A model generated the notes under the pieces. The model saw only the letters and a program-made list of their open reading frames with translations, ran no database searches and had not been told where the DNA came from. This document shows positions 22,783 through 35,423 of a DNA stretch of 64,000 nt, piece by piece. Position numbers and translations under genes: made by a program. Where the stretch lies: assembly GCA_023055425.1 (NCBI GenBank), contig JALGPY010000006.1, positions 75,266,435-75,330,434 on the forward strand, in the 5' to 3' direction. Within the stretch, counting starts at the first letter, position 1. Each line of letters opens with the position of its first letter. This DNA comes from Linanthus parryae. Taxonomy: Eukaryota > Streptophyta > Magnoliopsida > Ericales > Polemoniaceae.

Positions 22783-25700
22783 TTGCAGGGTGTCGCCAAG
22801 ATCAAAGAGAAAAAGTGTTTTATGGACAGTGGTTGCTCAAGACACATGAGTGGGAAGAGATCTCTATTCTCAGAACTGAAAGACCAATATGAAGGATCAA
22901 TTACACTTGGTGACAAAGGCAAATGCAACATTCTTGGTATTGGTAAAGTTGGTACAAATTCTGAAAATTCCATTTCTGATGTATATCTAGTTGATGGCTT
23001 GAAATTAATTTGCTTAGTGTATCTCAATTTTGTGAAAATGGCAACAAAATTATCTTTGATAAAGAGAAGTGTGTGGTGCAGAATGAGAAGTCTGGCAACT
23101 GCATCCTCACAGCCTCTAGATCAAACAATGTTTATACTTTTAAAACTAACAAGGTTGCAGGTGAAAAGTTGAAGTGTCTCAAGGCCTTGAAGGAGGATTC
23201 AAAGCTTTGTCACAGATAGTTGGGACATATTATCTTGCATACCTTGAACAATCTAGTCTCCAATAACTTAGTAAGAGGCTTACCCTCTATCAAGTTCAAA
23301 TATGAAGAAGTATGCAAGGCCTGTGCACAAGGAAAGAAAACTAGAAGCTCATTCAAGACAAAGAACTTTGTAAGGACTACTAGACTCATTTAACTGTTAC
23401 ATATGGATCTCTCTGGTCCATTGAGAACTCCAACTCCAAAGGGTAAGAAGTGCATACGTGTTATTGTTGATGACTTCTCTAGATATACTTGGGTAATGTT
23501 TCTGAAAGAAGAATCTGAAGCTCTCTTTGAATTTTCAAAACTTTGTAGAGAACTTCAAACTTTGAAAAACCTACCTATTGCTTTAATCAGAAGTGATCAT
23601 TAGAGAATTTGATCAACTTGAGTTTGATATATTATGTTCTGAGCATGGCATCTCTCACAACTTTTCTGGTCCTAGAACTCCTCAACGGAATGGAGTTGTT
23701 GAAAGAAAGAACGGGAATCTTGAAGATATTTCAAGAACAATGCTTCTGGAAAACAAGTTGCCTAAGCATTTTTGGGCAGAAGCTGTGAATACAGCAAACT
23801 ATATTCTTAACAGGTGCTTGATCAGATCTATTCTGAAGAAGACCCCCTATGATTTGTTCAAAGGAAGAAAGCCAAACATTTCTTACTTCAAACCTTTTGG
23901 TTGTACCTGTTTTGTCCACAATAAGGGTAAGGACAATCTTGGTAAGTTTGATGCAAGAAGTGATGAATGTATTTTTCTTGGCTATTCACAGACAAGCAAA
24001 GGCTATAGAGTTTACAATAAGAGAACCAAGCTTGTTGAATAAATCATTCATGTTATTTTTGATGAAAGCTATGATGGTTCTTTGAGTGATGATTTTGCAG
24101 ATCTCAATATGAACAAGCATGATTCAGATACTGAAGAAGAATCCTCAAAAGGATCCAAGGAAATGTCACATGAACAAGAAATGCGTTTTAAAGGCCTTGA
24201 AACAAAGGTTCAAAGCCTCAAAACAGAATCTCCAGAGAAAACAATAGAACAAGCTACTACTTCAAGTTTTCAAAGAAATGAAAAGCAAACTGGAGAGCCT
24301 GAACCATGGACACCAAGAAAGAGATTCAAATATCTCTCATCTCATCATGATGATAACATTATTTCTAATCCAACCACTGGTACACAAACCAGATCACAGT
24401 TGAAAAATCTTTGTGCTTCTAATACTTTATTTCTGTTGTAGAGCCTAAACAATGAAGGAAGCATTACAAGAAGCAGACTGGATTATAGCTATGCAAAGTA
24501 ACTCAATGAGTTTGAAAGGAACAAGGTCTGGAATCTAGTTCCTCCACCAAGCAATCAGTCTGTCATTAGTACCAGATGGGTTTTCAAGAACAAGTTAGAT
24601 GAGAATGGAAAGGTAATCAGGAACAAAGCTAGATTGGTAGCTCAAGGCTGCTATCAAGTAGAAGGTAATGACTATGAAGAAACCTTTGCACTTGTTGTCA
24701 GGTTAGAAGCAATTAGAATTCTACTTGCATTTGCATCTCACAAAAACATGAAACTATTTCAAATGGATGTAAAGTGTGCTTTTCTAAATGGTTATCTGCA
24801 AGAAGAAGTTTGTGTTGCTCAACCTCCAGGTTTTTAAAATGACAAGTTTCCATATCATGTTTACAAACATGACAAAGCTATTTACGGTTTAAAACAAGCT
24901 CCAAGAGCTTGGTATGAAAGATTGTCAAAGTTTCTACTTGAAAATGATTTCAAAAGAGGATTGGTAGAAAAAACCCTTTTCATAAAGACTTGTGAGAAAG
25001 ATATGCTTGTAGGTCAGATTTATGTTGATGATATTTTGTTTGGAGCTGCTAATGATCCTTTGTGAATGGAATTATCAAGTCTTATGAGCGGGGAATTTAA
25101 AATGAGCTTGATGGGAGAATTAAACGTCTTCCTTGGATTCAAATTCATAAAATGAAGAAGGGAATTTTCCTACATCAAAGCAAGTATACAAAGGACTTGC
25201 TAAACAAGTATAATATGTATCAATCCAAGGAGATTAAGTCTCCCATGAGTTTCATATTGTCTTTAGACAATGATGAATCTGGTAAGAGTGTGAATGTGAA
25301 AGAGTATAGAGGTATGATTGGATCATTACTAAACCTCACAGCTAGTAGACCAGATATCATGTTCAGCGTGTGCATGTGTGCTAGATTTCAAGTTGATCCT
25401 AAAGAATCACACTTGAATGCAGTTAAAAGAATTTTCAGATATCTCAATGGTACCAAAGACTTAGGGCTTTGGTATCCTAAACATTCTAACTTCTCTTTGT
25501 GTGGATATTCAGATACTGATTTTGCAGGATATAAAGTTGATAGAAAGAGTACATAGGATGCTGTCAATTTCTTGGATCATCTTTAATCAGCTGGCATTCA
25601 AAGAAGCAAAACTCAGTTGCACTATCAACAGCTGGAGCTGAATACATAGCAGCTGGAGCTTGCTGTTCTCAAGTGTTATGGATAGCACTACAAATGAAAG

Positions 25701-25972
25701 ATCTTGGATTTGATTTCAGAGATATACCTATCAAGTGTGACGACACAAGTGAAATATCAATTACAAAGAATCCAGATCAGCATTCAAGAATAAAGCACAT
25801 TGATGTTAGACATCACTTCATCAGATATCATGAAGAGAAAGGTGATATTGTTCTTAAATTTGTTTCTACTAACTTGCAATTTGTAGATATCTTCACTAAA
25901 CCATTACCAGATGAAATATTCTCAGCCTTAAGATTGGAGTTAGGCATGCTAAATAAAGAAGATTTGGTTTAG
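22783..25972 (+). pseudogene. Sirevirus-like pol (protease, integrase, RT, RNase H), broken
   Basis: Protease-like CFMDSGCSRHMSG is near 22818, with the aspartate in a DSG triad. The integrase N-terminus (KACAQGKKTRSSF) and core follow: HMDLSGPLRTPTPKGKKC, VIVDDFSRYTW, then FSGPRTPQRNGVVERKNG with the catalytic glutamate, then LGYSQTSKGYRVYN. The RT has TRWVFKNKLDENG, QMDVKCAFLNGYL, AIYGLKQAPRAWY and YVDD (about 25021-25032). RNase H reads GYSDTDFAGYKVDRKST, EYIAAGACCSQVLW, and VDIFTKPLPDEIF near the end. Stops or frame changes occur near 23219, 23391, 23602, 24042, 24441, 24837, 25064 and 25556. Confidence 0.9.
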
Positions 25973-26411
25973 GAGAAGAAACAGGTAAGCTTTTATGTGT
26001 TTTGAAGGTTGAACTGATTTTCAAAGCCTTGAAAATCCTTTCAAAGCTTTGATTTTATATGCATTACATGATACAGCTTTTCAAGGCCTTGAAACCCTTT
26101 CCAAAGACTTGAAAATAAGACTGCATGTTAGTTAGTCAATAATTCTGGATCTTTCAATGCTGGGTGTTATCTTTGTAGATAATTTCTCGATGTTTCCCCT
26201 CATTTTTGAAAAACCCCTTTTTAGCCAAATAATATTAAATATTTTATTTCCAAGGGCACACACAATTTTGAATCTTTTTGATTTACCAAGATCCTCAAAG
26301 ATCAGAAAAAATATTTAGTCTCCTTTTCAAACTGAAACTCTCTTCTATTTATCTCCTTCCTTCTTTCTCTCCTTCGTACCTATCCTCCTCTCTCTTCTTA
26401 TCCAAACCCTA

Positions 26412-27077
26412 ATGAGAACCAGAAGAGCCTTAGACAGAATCAAGATGGCTGGTGTCTCAAAGGCTACAACATAAAATAAAAGAAAGGCAACATTGGAAGA
26501 GGTTCAAACCATTAGTGGGGACTCCAATTCAAAAAACCCTACTGCAGAAGGTAAAGCTCCTCCTCCTCCCAAGAAAAAGGCCAAGAAATATGAGACCCCA
26601 GTGTCCAGCAAGAAGAAAAAGAAGGCAATGGAGAATGCACCAGAGAAACAGAAGGGTATTCATATTGGTAGTCCCAAAAGGACACAGAACAAGGCAATAA
26701 TAACTTATAAGGGAAAAGGAAAAGAGAAGATTTACATTCAAGACTCGAACTCAGAGACATATTCAAGTTCCTATAAAGTCTATTCAGTTTCAAGAAGGGT
26801 TGACAAGAAGAAAGATCTCCAAGAAGCTGAGTCTGAATCCAGCATGGAGCCTGAAAGAAAGAGTCAGAAGAAAAGTTCATCCTTGAAAAAGAAAAGAACT
26901 GTTGTAACGAAGAAACTGGAAAATGGAAGTAAAGCCTTGGAAGGGTTAACCTTTATGTTCAACAGTTTGATCAAATCTATAATTACATTAATTGATAATG
27001 TGGATCAACAATAAGAAGAACAGGATGATGAGGAAGAGGATGCAGAGAAGCAAGGAGATGAAGACCCTACCCCTTAA
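26412..27077 (+). pseudogene. Extra 3' ORF (env-like position) of the Sirevirus-like element
   Basis: The frame starts MRTRRALDRIKMAG and, apart from one early TAA (codon 21) and one TAA at 27012-27014, reads as a single frame to 27077. The product is very basic and lysine/serine-rich (PPPPKKKAKKYETP, SSKKKKKAM), with several nuclear-localisation-like clusters and an acidic C-terminus. It sits between RNase H and the purine tracts, where Sireviruses often carry an env-like or unknown ORF. No transmembrane segment is evident, so an envelope role is not supported. Its function is unknown. Confidence 0.65.
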
Positions 27078-27214
27078 TTTTTGCCTACTCTTTCTTTTCA
27101 TTTTTCAAGGCCTTGAACTCCTTTCCAAAGCCTTGAAAATTTTATCTTCTTAAAACTCTATTTTTACATATCTTTCCAAACACTGGTCCAACATATTCTC
27201 ATTCACTTTTTATG

Positions 27215-27460
27215 AAAGTCAAAAAGGGGGAGAAAATCTAGGTTGTTTTATTTTATTTTATTGGTGTTTAGATGACCTTGTTTTGGTCCGTTAGGGTTAT
27301 CCGCACACTTTCCTTTTCAGTTTAATAAGTTGGACCTTTTGGACATTATGTGTTGATTTTATATGATTAATTCTGCTTTGTGCTAATGAGTATTTGTTGC
27401 AGAAGTACAGTATCAAACATATTGGAAGACCTTGTTTTTGTCTTTCATCAAGGGGGAGAT
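27215..27460 (+). other. Multiple polypurine tracts before the 3' LTR
   Basis: AAAAAGGGGGAGAAAATC (about 27220-27237) and CAAGGGGGAGAT (27449-27460) lie within 240 bp. The second is immediately next to the LTR. Repeated purine tracts upstream of the 3' LTR are a known Sirevirus feature. Confidence 0.7.
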
Positions 27461-29620
27461 TGTAAGTTCAAAGCAGTTTCAATGATTCAAAGACTTGAAA
27501 TAGGTAGTCTATTTCAAGGCCTTGAAACAGCTTTCAAAGCCTTGAAACTGACTGAGACTTATAAGCATGAACTTAGGGGGAGTTTCTGATTCTGTTTGAA
27601 CTCCTGAACCCCTGTTCTTGATCTATTATTACTTGATGATGAAAGACAAAGTATTTTGATATGTTTAACATTACCTAATCCATCTGTTTGACTCAGTTTT
27701 GCAGGGAAAGTTTATTTCCTATTCTGCGGGATTTTTTTCGTAAACCTGAGTTTAGCAGTGAAGGAAATTCTGGGTTGATTTGATTCTGCAATCAATCTAA
27801 TGATTGTAACAGTTTATCAACATGTTTATGGACAATATCATATCAGTATCCCTGAAAATACTGAGTAACTATCCGTTGGAGAAGACTGTTAGAGAAGTCA
27901 AAGTTGTTGCCTACAAAATAGGAAAGTTTGTTACTGAGATCTTAAATATTTGCACATCAAGTGAGTTCTAGATCACCTAAAACGTCCAACATGGTGGACG
28001 TTCCCGCTCTGAATTCGCGCGCTGGCGCTTTTAAGAGGAAAACGCACTAAAAACGCGCTCCAAATTTTATGGAGCACGAACTAAACTCAAAAGGGGACGA
28101 ATTGCAATATCAGCCAACTTTTTGGTCCAGTCTAGAAATATTTTGCTGTACTTTTGGGCTCCCAATACCAGCAGGCCTCATTAATTTAAAACGAAGCCCA
28201 CACATTGGCATGCCCAATAAAATATAGAAGGAGCCTGCCTTTACTTATAGAGGGGGAGAATGGTTGTTCTCACGAAAACTGAAGATGTGGGAGATTTTCC
28301 ATCAACAAAACAACATGCAGTTAAAAGCTTAAGATGTGGGACATTTTCTTCATAAAGGTTATCACTTTCAAAATAGAATAACTAGCAACAATGAGTAAAA
28401 CAAAGTTTCTCCACACATCAATGGATTATCATTCTGGAGTAATCACCTGCTAATTCATATTGTGAGCAATATTTTCTAAAGGTCCACAACCAAACATTAC
28501 TCTAGATAGCTTGATACAAGCATTACGGCTGGGCGATCTGTGAGGTAAAGATGTGAGAATTATTCTCACAATTTTGAAAGTGTAAGATGCTTTGCCCTTA
28601 TATCTCCGAACCGCAATGAAAATACAGCACGACAAGATTGTCAAGGGAAACCAAACCAAAAAAAGTTAAGATAAATCATATTTGTTAACTTCTAATACAA
28701 ACATTCATCGTAATACATTTGTAACAAATTAAACTATTAAATAAAATATTAAATATAGACGCTCTCGTGCCGCTCTCAAACTCAACTATTCTCACATTTA
28801 TCGCTTTTGCGCTCCCGCTCTCGCTCCCGCTCCCGCTCCCGCTCTCGCTCTAGGTGACTTAGAGTGAGTTGTATATAAGAAGCTCATTTTGAAGCATTTA
28901 GAGATATAACTGAACGGGAAAAAGCTAGAGACACTGAAAATACATTCAAGGATTGTTAAGAAACAAAGAAGCAGATCATTCTTTTCCAATCCAAGCATTT
29001 GAAGAACACTGCACTCTCATTGCAGTTTCACTTTTTGTGTTCTTCATCTCTGAACTTTATTTGTATATCATTCTTATACTAATTATGTTCTTATTCTCAA
29101 GGATTGTTCAAGGTGAACAATATAGAATTCTTAGTTAATCAGATAGCTAGAGAAGGTACTAGATAGGTTAGTGAGAACCACAAGCTGTAACAGAGTAAGG
29201 CATCTCTCTGTGCTTGAGATCTAGGGCTTAGCTGTTGATTAATAAGAATTGAGTTGATAATCCTGCAGGGAGAAGATCCCTGAGGTAGAGACATAGGTCC
29301 AAGTGGACTGAACTCTATATATCTTGTGTTTCTTGCATTTACTTTTCTGTTACAAACCTAGAAATTGTGCAGCATTCAAAACAGTTTCATTTTCAAGGGT
29401 TTGAAACTCTTTTCAAGGCCTTGAAATAGACTTATTCTTCTGTTTACTCTAAGTGTTTTATTCCAATGGCTTGAAACTCATTTCAAGGCCTTGAATCTCT
29501 TTACAAATCTTTTGAAACCACTACTCTTGCAAAATTTAGCAAAAGTTTGCATACTCTATTAACCCCCCCCCCCCTTCTAGAGTATTGACCATGTATTTCT
29601 ACCTACTGTACACCCCTTCA
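27461..29620 (+). repeat. 3' LTR of Sirevirus-like element, with nested insertion
   Basis: Starts TGTAAGTTCAAAGCAG and ends CACCCCTTCA. It matches the 5' LTR closely over both halves. The extra length is an 895-bp hAT-like element plus its duplicated target. Perfect TTTCAAGGCCTTGAAA copies lie at 27512-27527 and 29411-29426. The TATA box is at 28872-28879. Confidence 0.9.
27968..28862. mobile_element. hAT-like non-autonomous element in the 3' LTR
   Basis: It is absent from the 5' LTR. Ends are CTAGATCACCTAAAACG and, inverted, CTAAGTCACCTAGAGCG. The 8-bp duplication AGTGAGTT is at 27960-27967 and 28863-28870. A GCTCCC/GCTCTC simple array lies just inside the right end (28808-28850). No coding region is seen. 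The 8-bp duplication suggests hAT, though the end sequence is not a canonical hAT end. Confidence 0.8.
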
Positions 29621-30935
29621 CTATGAACTACGCTTTGACTTATGAAACACAAACGCATCTTCTATTATTGATCAAGGAACGCATAACTTGCCGAGTTACC
29701 AAACAAGCTATCTATACTTAGAATAACTACAAACCGAGTTACCAAGCTTGATTTAACCCTAAGCATGCATTAAGATTAGTTATTCTACTTTGATGATCTT
29801 AGTTAACACTACCGAGTTACCAAATAATGATACGACTAGGTGAAACGTTCAATTTATCGAATAATTCTCACGGAGTTACCACATGAGTACTAATTAAGAT
29901 CTATCCTACGTGAGCTCAAACGCAAGAAATCATAAAATCACCACATAAACATTTCATAACAATAGAAGAGTGCATTAATTAAAGCAAAGCCGGAATCACA
30001 CACTCAAATCGAGTTGTTCATCTCAAACCCTAGCTACCAAATGAGAATCCCCAGCAATAACGATTTTAGCTACTAGTTGACATGATCAAAATACAACGTT
30101 TAATGATCATCAATCAAAACTAAAGAAAAGAAGAAGTTTAGAAATCAAATGAAGAATCTCCAAGCTCCAAGCACGATCCCTAGCTCCAACAACACCGTAG
30201 GTAATGTCTAACTGGCCAAAATACGACCTAAACATGTCTAAGTAAGTTTCCCAAGTGTTTGGGACTAATTAGAAATAATTACACAAAGTTCTAGACAATT
30301 TCCAAAACGTTCTGCTGCGCACCAAGTCGTACGACCTCCATGTCCAGGTCGTGCGACCTCTGGGAAAAGGACAGCAGGTCGTGCGACCTCAGATCAGGTC
30401 GTGCAGGACCTCTCTCCAACTACACTGCAATGAGTCCTAGCTTTCTCAGGTCGTGCGACCTCCCATGTACTTTGCCAAAATCTGAACTTTGTCCACTAGT
30501 AGCGCATGCCTTCAAATCACTTCCCGAGCATCGAACCATCACTTGTTCCTCCATTCTGAGTCCTCCACATGCCTCAATGCTCGTAATCCTCTTCTCACGT
30601 GCCTCTCTTGCACTCAAATCCTCAAATCTTGCTTTCATCATCAATTCTCGAGCACGCCATACTTCCAAAGCTCGTTTTCTCTATCCACTTGCCCCTCGTG
30701 TGCTCCGTTCCTTGAAAAAACAACAGGAACACCCCGAGAAGATCAAATGTGACAATTTATGATAAAAATCACGTAAATAATGTAGAAAACGTCCGGACTT
30801 GACAATTATAGCTTATGAACTAATTATCAAAAATTAAAGCACGATTTACTCAAATTAGGCGCAAAAATCCTCCATGATCAGCATACAAAATGTAGAAAAT
30901 CAAGCAATAAAATAACTCCGAAAACGGAGCTATCA

Positions 30936-33900
30936 TTGCATAACCCGACTAGAACATCAATCCAGAGAGAAGTACTTGCTGCCTACATGTCTGAAGACAA
31001 TCGTATAATCCCAGTGTCCGTAGCCAACAGCCCAAGCCTCCGAAGACAATAGTAACCATCCATGTGTCCGAAGACATAGGATTAAATTATATCACAACTC
31101 ATAACCATACTCTTCATATGAGTGATATCAGCTTACAAAAATATGATATCATAAGCATGCATATGCTTACCTGATATCCAACCTAGTTTCCTGATTAGGG
31201 GAGCTAATCCACATCCTAGCAACCAATACACAATTAAAGTACACATACTATTAATACATGTCCTCTAAATGAACTTGAATGCATACTACATATGCAATGT
31301 TGGCTGCCCAACCAAATTTACTATTTTGGCCCTGATAACCCAGTATCTTTGGCACAGTCCCTCCCTGTGCCTGAACCCTCGAATCATACTCAGTCAAGTC
31401 TACTAATATGCAAACATGATCCTTATTCCCTCATGATATATTCAGAAGGTATTCATAAACTTTCACACATTGCATTTGGGTCCCTAGAGTTTAGCAAAAT
31501 TACAAAAAAGCCCCCTACAACTATTTTTAGTAAATTTCAACACATATAGGTACAGATTGGCTCCATATGTCATGAAACCGATAGAAAGGCATGAGGTCAT
31601 GCTCTGAATTAAGATTTAACTGTTCAATTCTATTTATTATAAAATTATCAATTTGCCCCTAATATACAGCCTAGTCAAACTAGGGTTTCTAGAAAGTCGA
31701 ACTTTTTCAAACTTGACCCATTGACGAAAAATTTAATTCTGGACAACTTTGCAGAAGGACATTTCTGTCAATTAGGTCTTCTGATAAGTCAAAATAGAAA
31801 GTCAGCGTTGTGTGAAATCTTCTCAACTGGTCACCTTCACAGTCAGTTTAAGGTCAACTGAGGAAGAGATTTGAGAATCTGAAAATAGGCTGTTGTAGAT
31901 TGAAGTACCAAGATTTCGGAACATATTTGATTTCTCCAAGATTCAAAATATACAAAGAGATAAATTTTGTCAAAGTTGGATGAAAATCATTGACCAACAC
32001 TTGGAATGTTATTGAGAGATTTCACAGTATCAAGGTGGCTACTTTAAGCTTGTTTTTTGAGCAATCTGTTAGGAAACGGAAAATTATTCTCTTAGAGTGA
32101 TTTGAAGTACTATCAACCAACTCCTCACAAGACAAAGCAGAATGCAATTCCATCAAATATTCAAGGAGTTGTGACTGTCAGAAGTTTGCAGTTTCAACCC
32201 ATTTTTCATTGATTTGGGAGTTTCCGGGCTACTTTGAGCTTGATTTTAACATCATTTGTTCATAGAAGAAAGAATATCACAATTCCATCAAGTTTTGGGC
32301 GAGTTATGAAATGCCAAAATTTCCAGGTTTCAAGCTATCCGACACTTTGGAAAAAATTTAAGCTTCTGAAATTCTCACATTATCACTTACATATTATGTG
32401 GCCGCTTTGAGATAAGTTAAAGATTGAATAGAGAGCCAAGCTGATTATAGTTTTACAGATGCTATTCAAAAAATTATATAGGGTTTAACATAATCTTATT
32501 CCCTCAAATATTTAGCAACTTATGGAGTCCAAAGTTTTTGTGAATTCATAGTTCTTGAGTTGTCAATCAAGAATACTCATAGCAGCAACTTGGGAGATCG
32601 GGTTTGAAAGAGTTAAGTGATGATTTATGCTCAAGATTTACATGATATCCATAGCTTTAAGCATGATGAAACCCAAGTTCAATTTGAAGCTAATGCCATC
32701 ATATATTGTATGATACTGGACTCGAAAGTTAACAGAAAAATTCATGAAATGTGGCAGCCCATATTTTTTCTTAATTTTGCAACAACTTCATTACTTGTTT
32801 TAGATCGTTGAGAGATAGATTTGAAAGAGAAATTATCACAATATTTTAGAGGTTTATAACGGGAGTATATAGAACCAAAATACAAAGACCCCTTCAGTTT
32901 TCCGCGATTAGAGGGATGGATTGGATGAAGCGAGTTTGCATGGGCCGTAGGAACAACCAAAGATTGGTTAGTAACACTGAATTTTAATATGGAGAGAGAA
33001 TTGGAAAAAATTTCGACTAGGAATCTTGGATTTCTTACCAGAATTCCGATTCATTAATTAATGAATTCCCAAGTTGAGAGAGGTCTTTTTCTCCTCAGGT
33101 AGTGGGGACACTCCTGTAATAGCATTTATCAAATACGATAATGGGGAGATTGAATTGGTGTTATCCCTCCATGAGAGTTATGAATAAAGATGGAGAAAAA
33201 GAAGATGCTATGGTGTTCTATGCTGAATAAAAGAGAGTTGAGTTGTCCCAAACTCAGTTGAGAAGATGCGGAGGAATGACATATCAAGAGACCAGTGTGT
33301 GAACAGTTCTTTAAACATTAGGGTGTATGTGCAATTATCCAAAACTTATGGTAACAATAGCATTAGTTGGAAATTCAATTTTCTAATATTCTTAGTTCTG
33401 CCCCACCACTTATAATTATTCCTCATTTGTCCCCATAATTTCATTAATCACCAGAATGGCCAAAGTCCAGCCTTAACAGTTTTTGATATTTACACATATG
33501 CCTCACTACTTCTTTGTAATTACAAAATACCTCATAACCACCTGAAATCACTTTCTAGCAATTGTAAAGCTACCCCCACACTATATTTTTACCACCACCA
33601 TACTCTTGGTTGCCATAATCTTTTTATTATACATTTTCCACCAAAGTTTCTTGAAGTTGCACTCAGTACCTACTTAAAATTTTAGAGGGGCTACAGTAAG
33701 AGTTAACTCTTTTTAGTGTTTAAGTGTTCATTACTTGCTAAAATTCTTAAAAAAAAAATCGTAAGTGATGGTTCCTTTCATATTGTCCAAGTCCAAGTCT
33801 TTATTCGTCAAGTTATTCGTCTAAAATTCACCAGCATTGGAGTCAGTAATCCTTAACTCATCTGAATGACGTGATCCGTTAGTTGTTTGACCAAGCCAAT

Positions 33901-34520
33901 GAGTTTCACATAAAACTCATTTGTCCAAACAAAAATCTCATTCATCAGGACATTCGTCGAGCGAGTATGTGAAACGCATTCTTCCGACCAAAATACCCAT
34001 TTGTTTGACAATTTGTCTGGTATAGAAGCGGACGAATCACCAGAAAAACATGCTCATTCGTTTGTTCATCCGTCTAACTCTAAAACAAACGAATAGCCTA
34101 ATGAATCTTCTTCGTCAAATCCAATACTAGACGAATTTTCATTCCCAGATATGTTCTCCTTCCTCGTCTGATTCTTCGTCTGATTTAAAATCAGATGAAG
34201 ATGATTTATACGTAGATAAAGAAGATTTCGATATTTTATTTCTCAAATTTTATATATGGAACAAATTAAGAAATCAAACATATTCATTTGCAGAGGTCGG
34301 TGGTGATGGTGGAAGATCGCCACTGGTGTTGGGGTGGGTTCACGACCGGCTTATTCGTTAAGTTGTTCAGATCTCTACTTGGGGAAACAAATTCAGGAGG
34401 GCACTATTTTTTTCAAAAATATAGGGATAGTTCTATTATTCGCTATAATTAATAAGTTGATATCAATTAATCCAATCCTGAGAGAATTAGTTTAGTCAAA
34501 CTCTATCCTTTTAAGATAAG
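30936..34520. other. Old LTR-derived and unassigned sequence, no gene
   Basis: About 32190-32880 is a diverged copy of 14980-15710, sharing for example GGCAGCCCATATTTTTTCTT and ACAATATTTTAGAGGTTTAT, and is therefore part of an LTR. 33780-34250 is rich in TTCGTC/GACGAA motifs in both orientations. I see no coding region. Confidence 0.5.
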
Positions 34521-34959
34521 AGAAAAGAAAAAAAAAACCACCCCTTGAGTATGAGTTAAATACCAATCAGCCCCTCGTGTTTTGATAAAGACGAATACCC
34601 CCTGTCAGAGACAAAAAGCCCCCTGTTGTTGGACGGACATTGGACAACCACCACCCTTCTGTTAATGTCAGTTAGTAGGGGGTGAAATATGACTATTTTA
34701 TGACCATTTTTCCCCTATTTCTGTTTCTTGTTTATTTTGTTCAGGTTCTTAATGTCCTTGGCGTTCTTGACCACTATTCTTGGTGTTCTTGAACACCACC
34801 TCCACCACCGCCAAATCCCCACCAGCAACACCACCAAATCATCACAACCAAATCGCCAACACCACCAACAACAACAACACTACAACCACCAAATCCTCAA
34901 CAACAACAACAACGACAACGACAACTACAACAACAACGACGATGACGACAACGACGACG

Positions 34960-35138
<179 letters not shown>

Positions 35139-35423
35139 TTATAACAAGAGGATCATATCTTTAATTGAATAGAGGCAGAGAAGATTGCACCTACCATGGC
35201 TGCGAAATCAATTGCCCCTCCAGGAAAGTAGCGATTTCTCAACACTTAAATTCAACATATCAATTCATCATAAGGGGGAATTATACCAAGATCAAAACAT
35301 GCTCTTTTACAGAGAATAGCAAAAAGAACGAACTTATACCCAAATCAAACAAGTGAAGAAGAGAGAGGCAAGGAGATGGGAAGAACCCTAATTTCTACAA
35401 AATCACTCAGTAGCATAAATACG

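Larger units (their letters stand above)
19682..29620 (+). mobile_element. Complete Sirevirus-like Ty1/copia retrotransposon
   Basis: The 5' LTR is 19682-20906 and the 3' LTR 27461-29620, flanked by the 5-bp duplication CTATG (19677-19681 and 29621-29625). Order is LTR, primer-binding site, gag, protease/integrase, RT, RNase H, an extra 3' ORF, purine tracts, LTR. This gene order, with integrase before RT, is copia. The extra 3' ORF, several AGGGGGAG tracts and many palindromes point to the Sirevirus/SIRE-Maximus lineage. Coding regions carry numerous stops and frameshifts, so it is dead. The 3' LTR is longer because a hAT-like element sits in it. Confidence 0.9.
19455..30935 (-). mobile_element. 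Athila-like gypsy LTR split by the Sirevirus-like element
   Basis: The minus strand starts TGATAGCTCCGTTTTCGGAG at 30935, a form I associate with Athila-type LTRs, and runs to 29626. It resumes at 19676 after removal of the copia insertion (target duplication CTATG). Near 19440-19454 the minus strand reads GGCACCGACAAC, possibly a primer-binding site, so total LTR length would be about 1.5 kb. Five copies of a near-palindromic AGGTCGTGCGACCT motif lie at 30324-30461. No coding part of this element is recognised in the window. The LTR/leader boundary is uncertain. Confidence 0.5.

Noticed and set aside
26412..27077. Calling the Sirevirus 3' ORF an envelope gene
   Set aside because: Position fits, but no signal peptide, transmembrane segment or fusion motif is visible; it is left as an ORF of unknown function.
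30340..30762. 140-residue frame rich in Arg/Ser
   Set aside because: It results from the AGGTCGTGCGACCT repeats in an LTR and has no recognisable domain.
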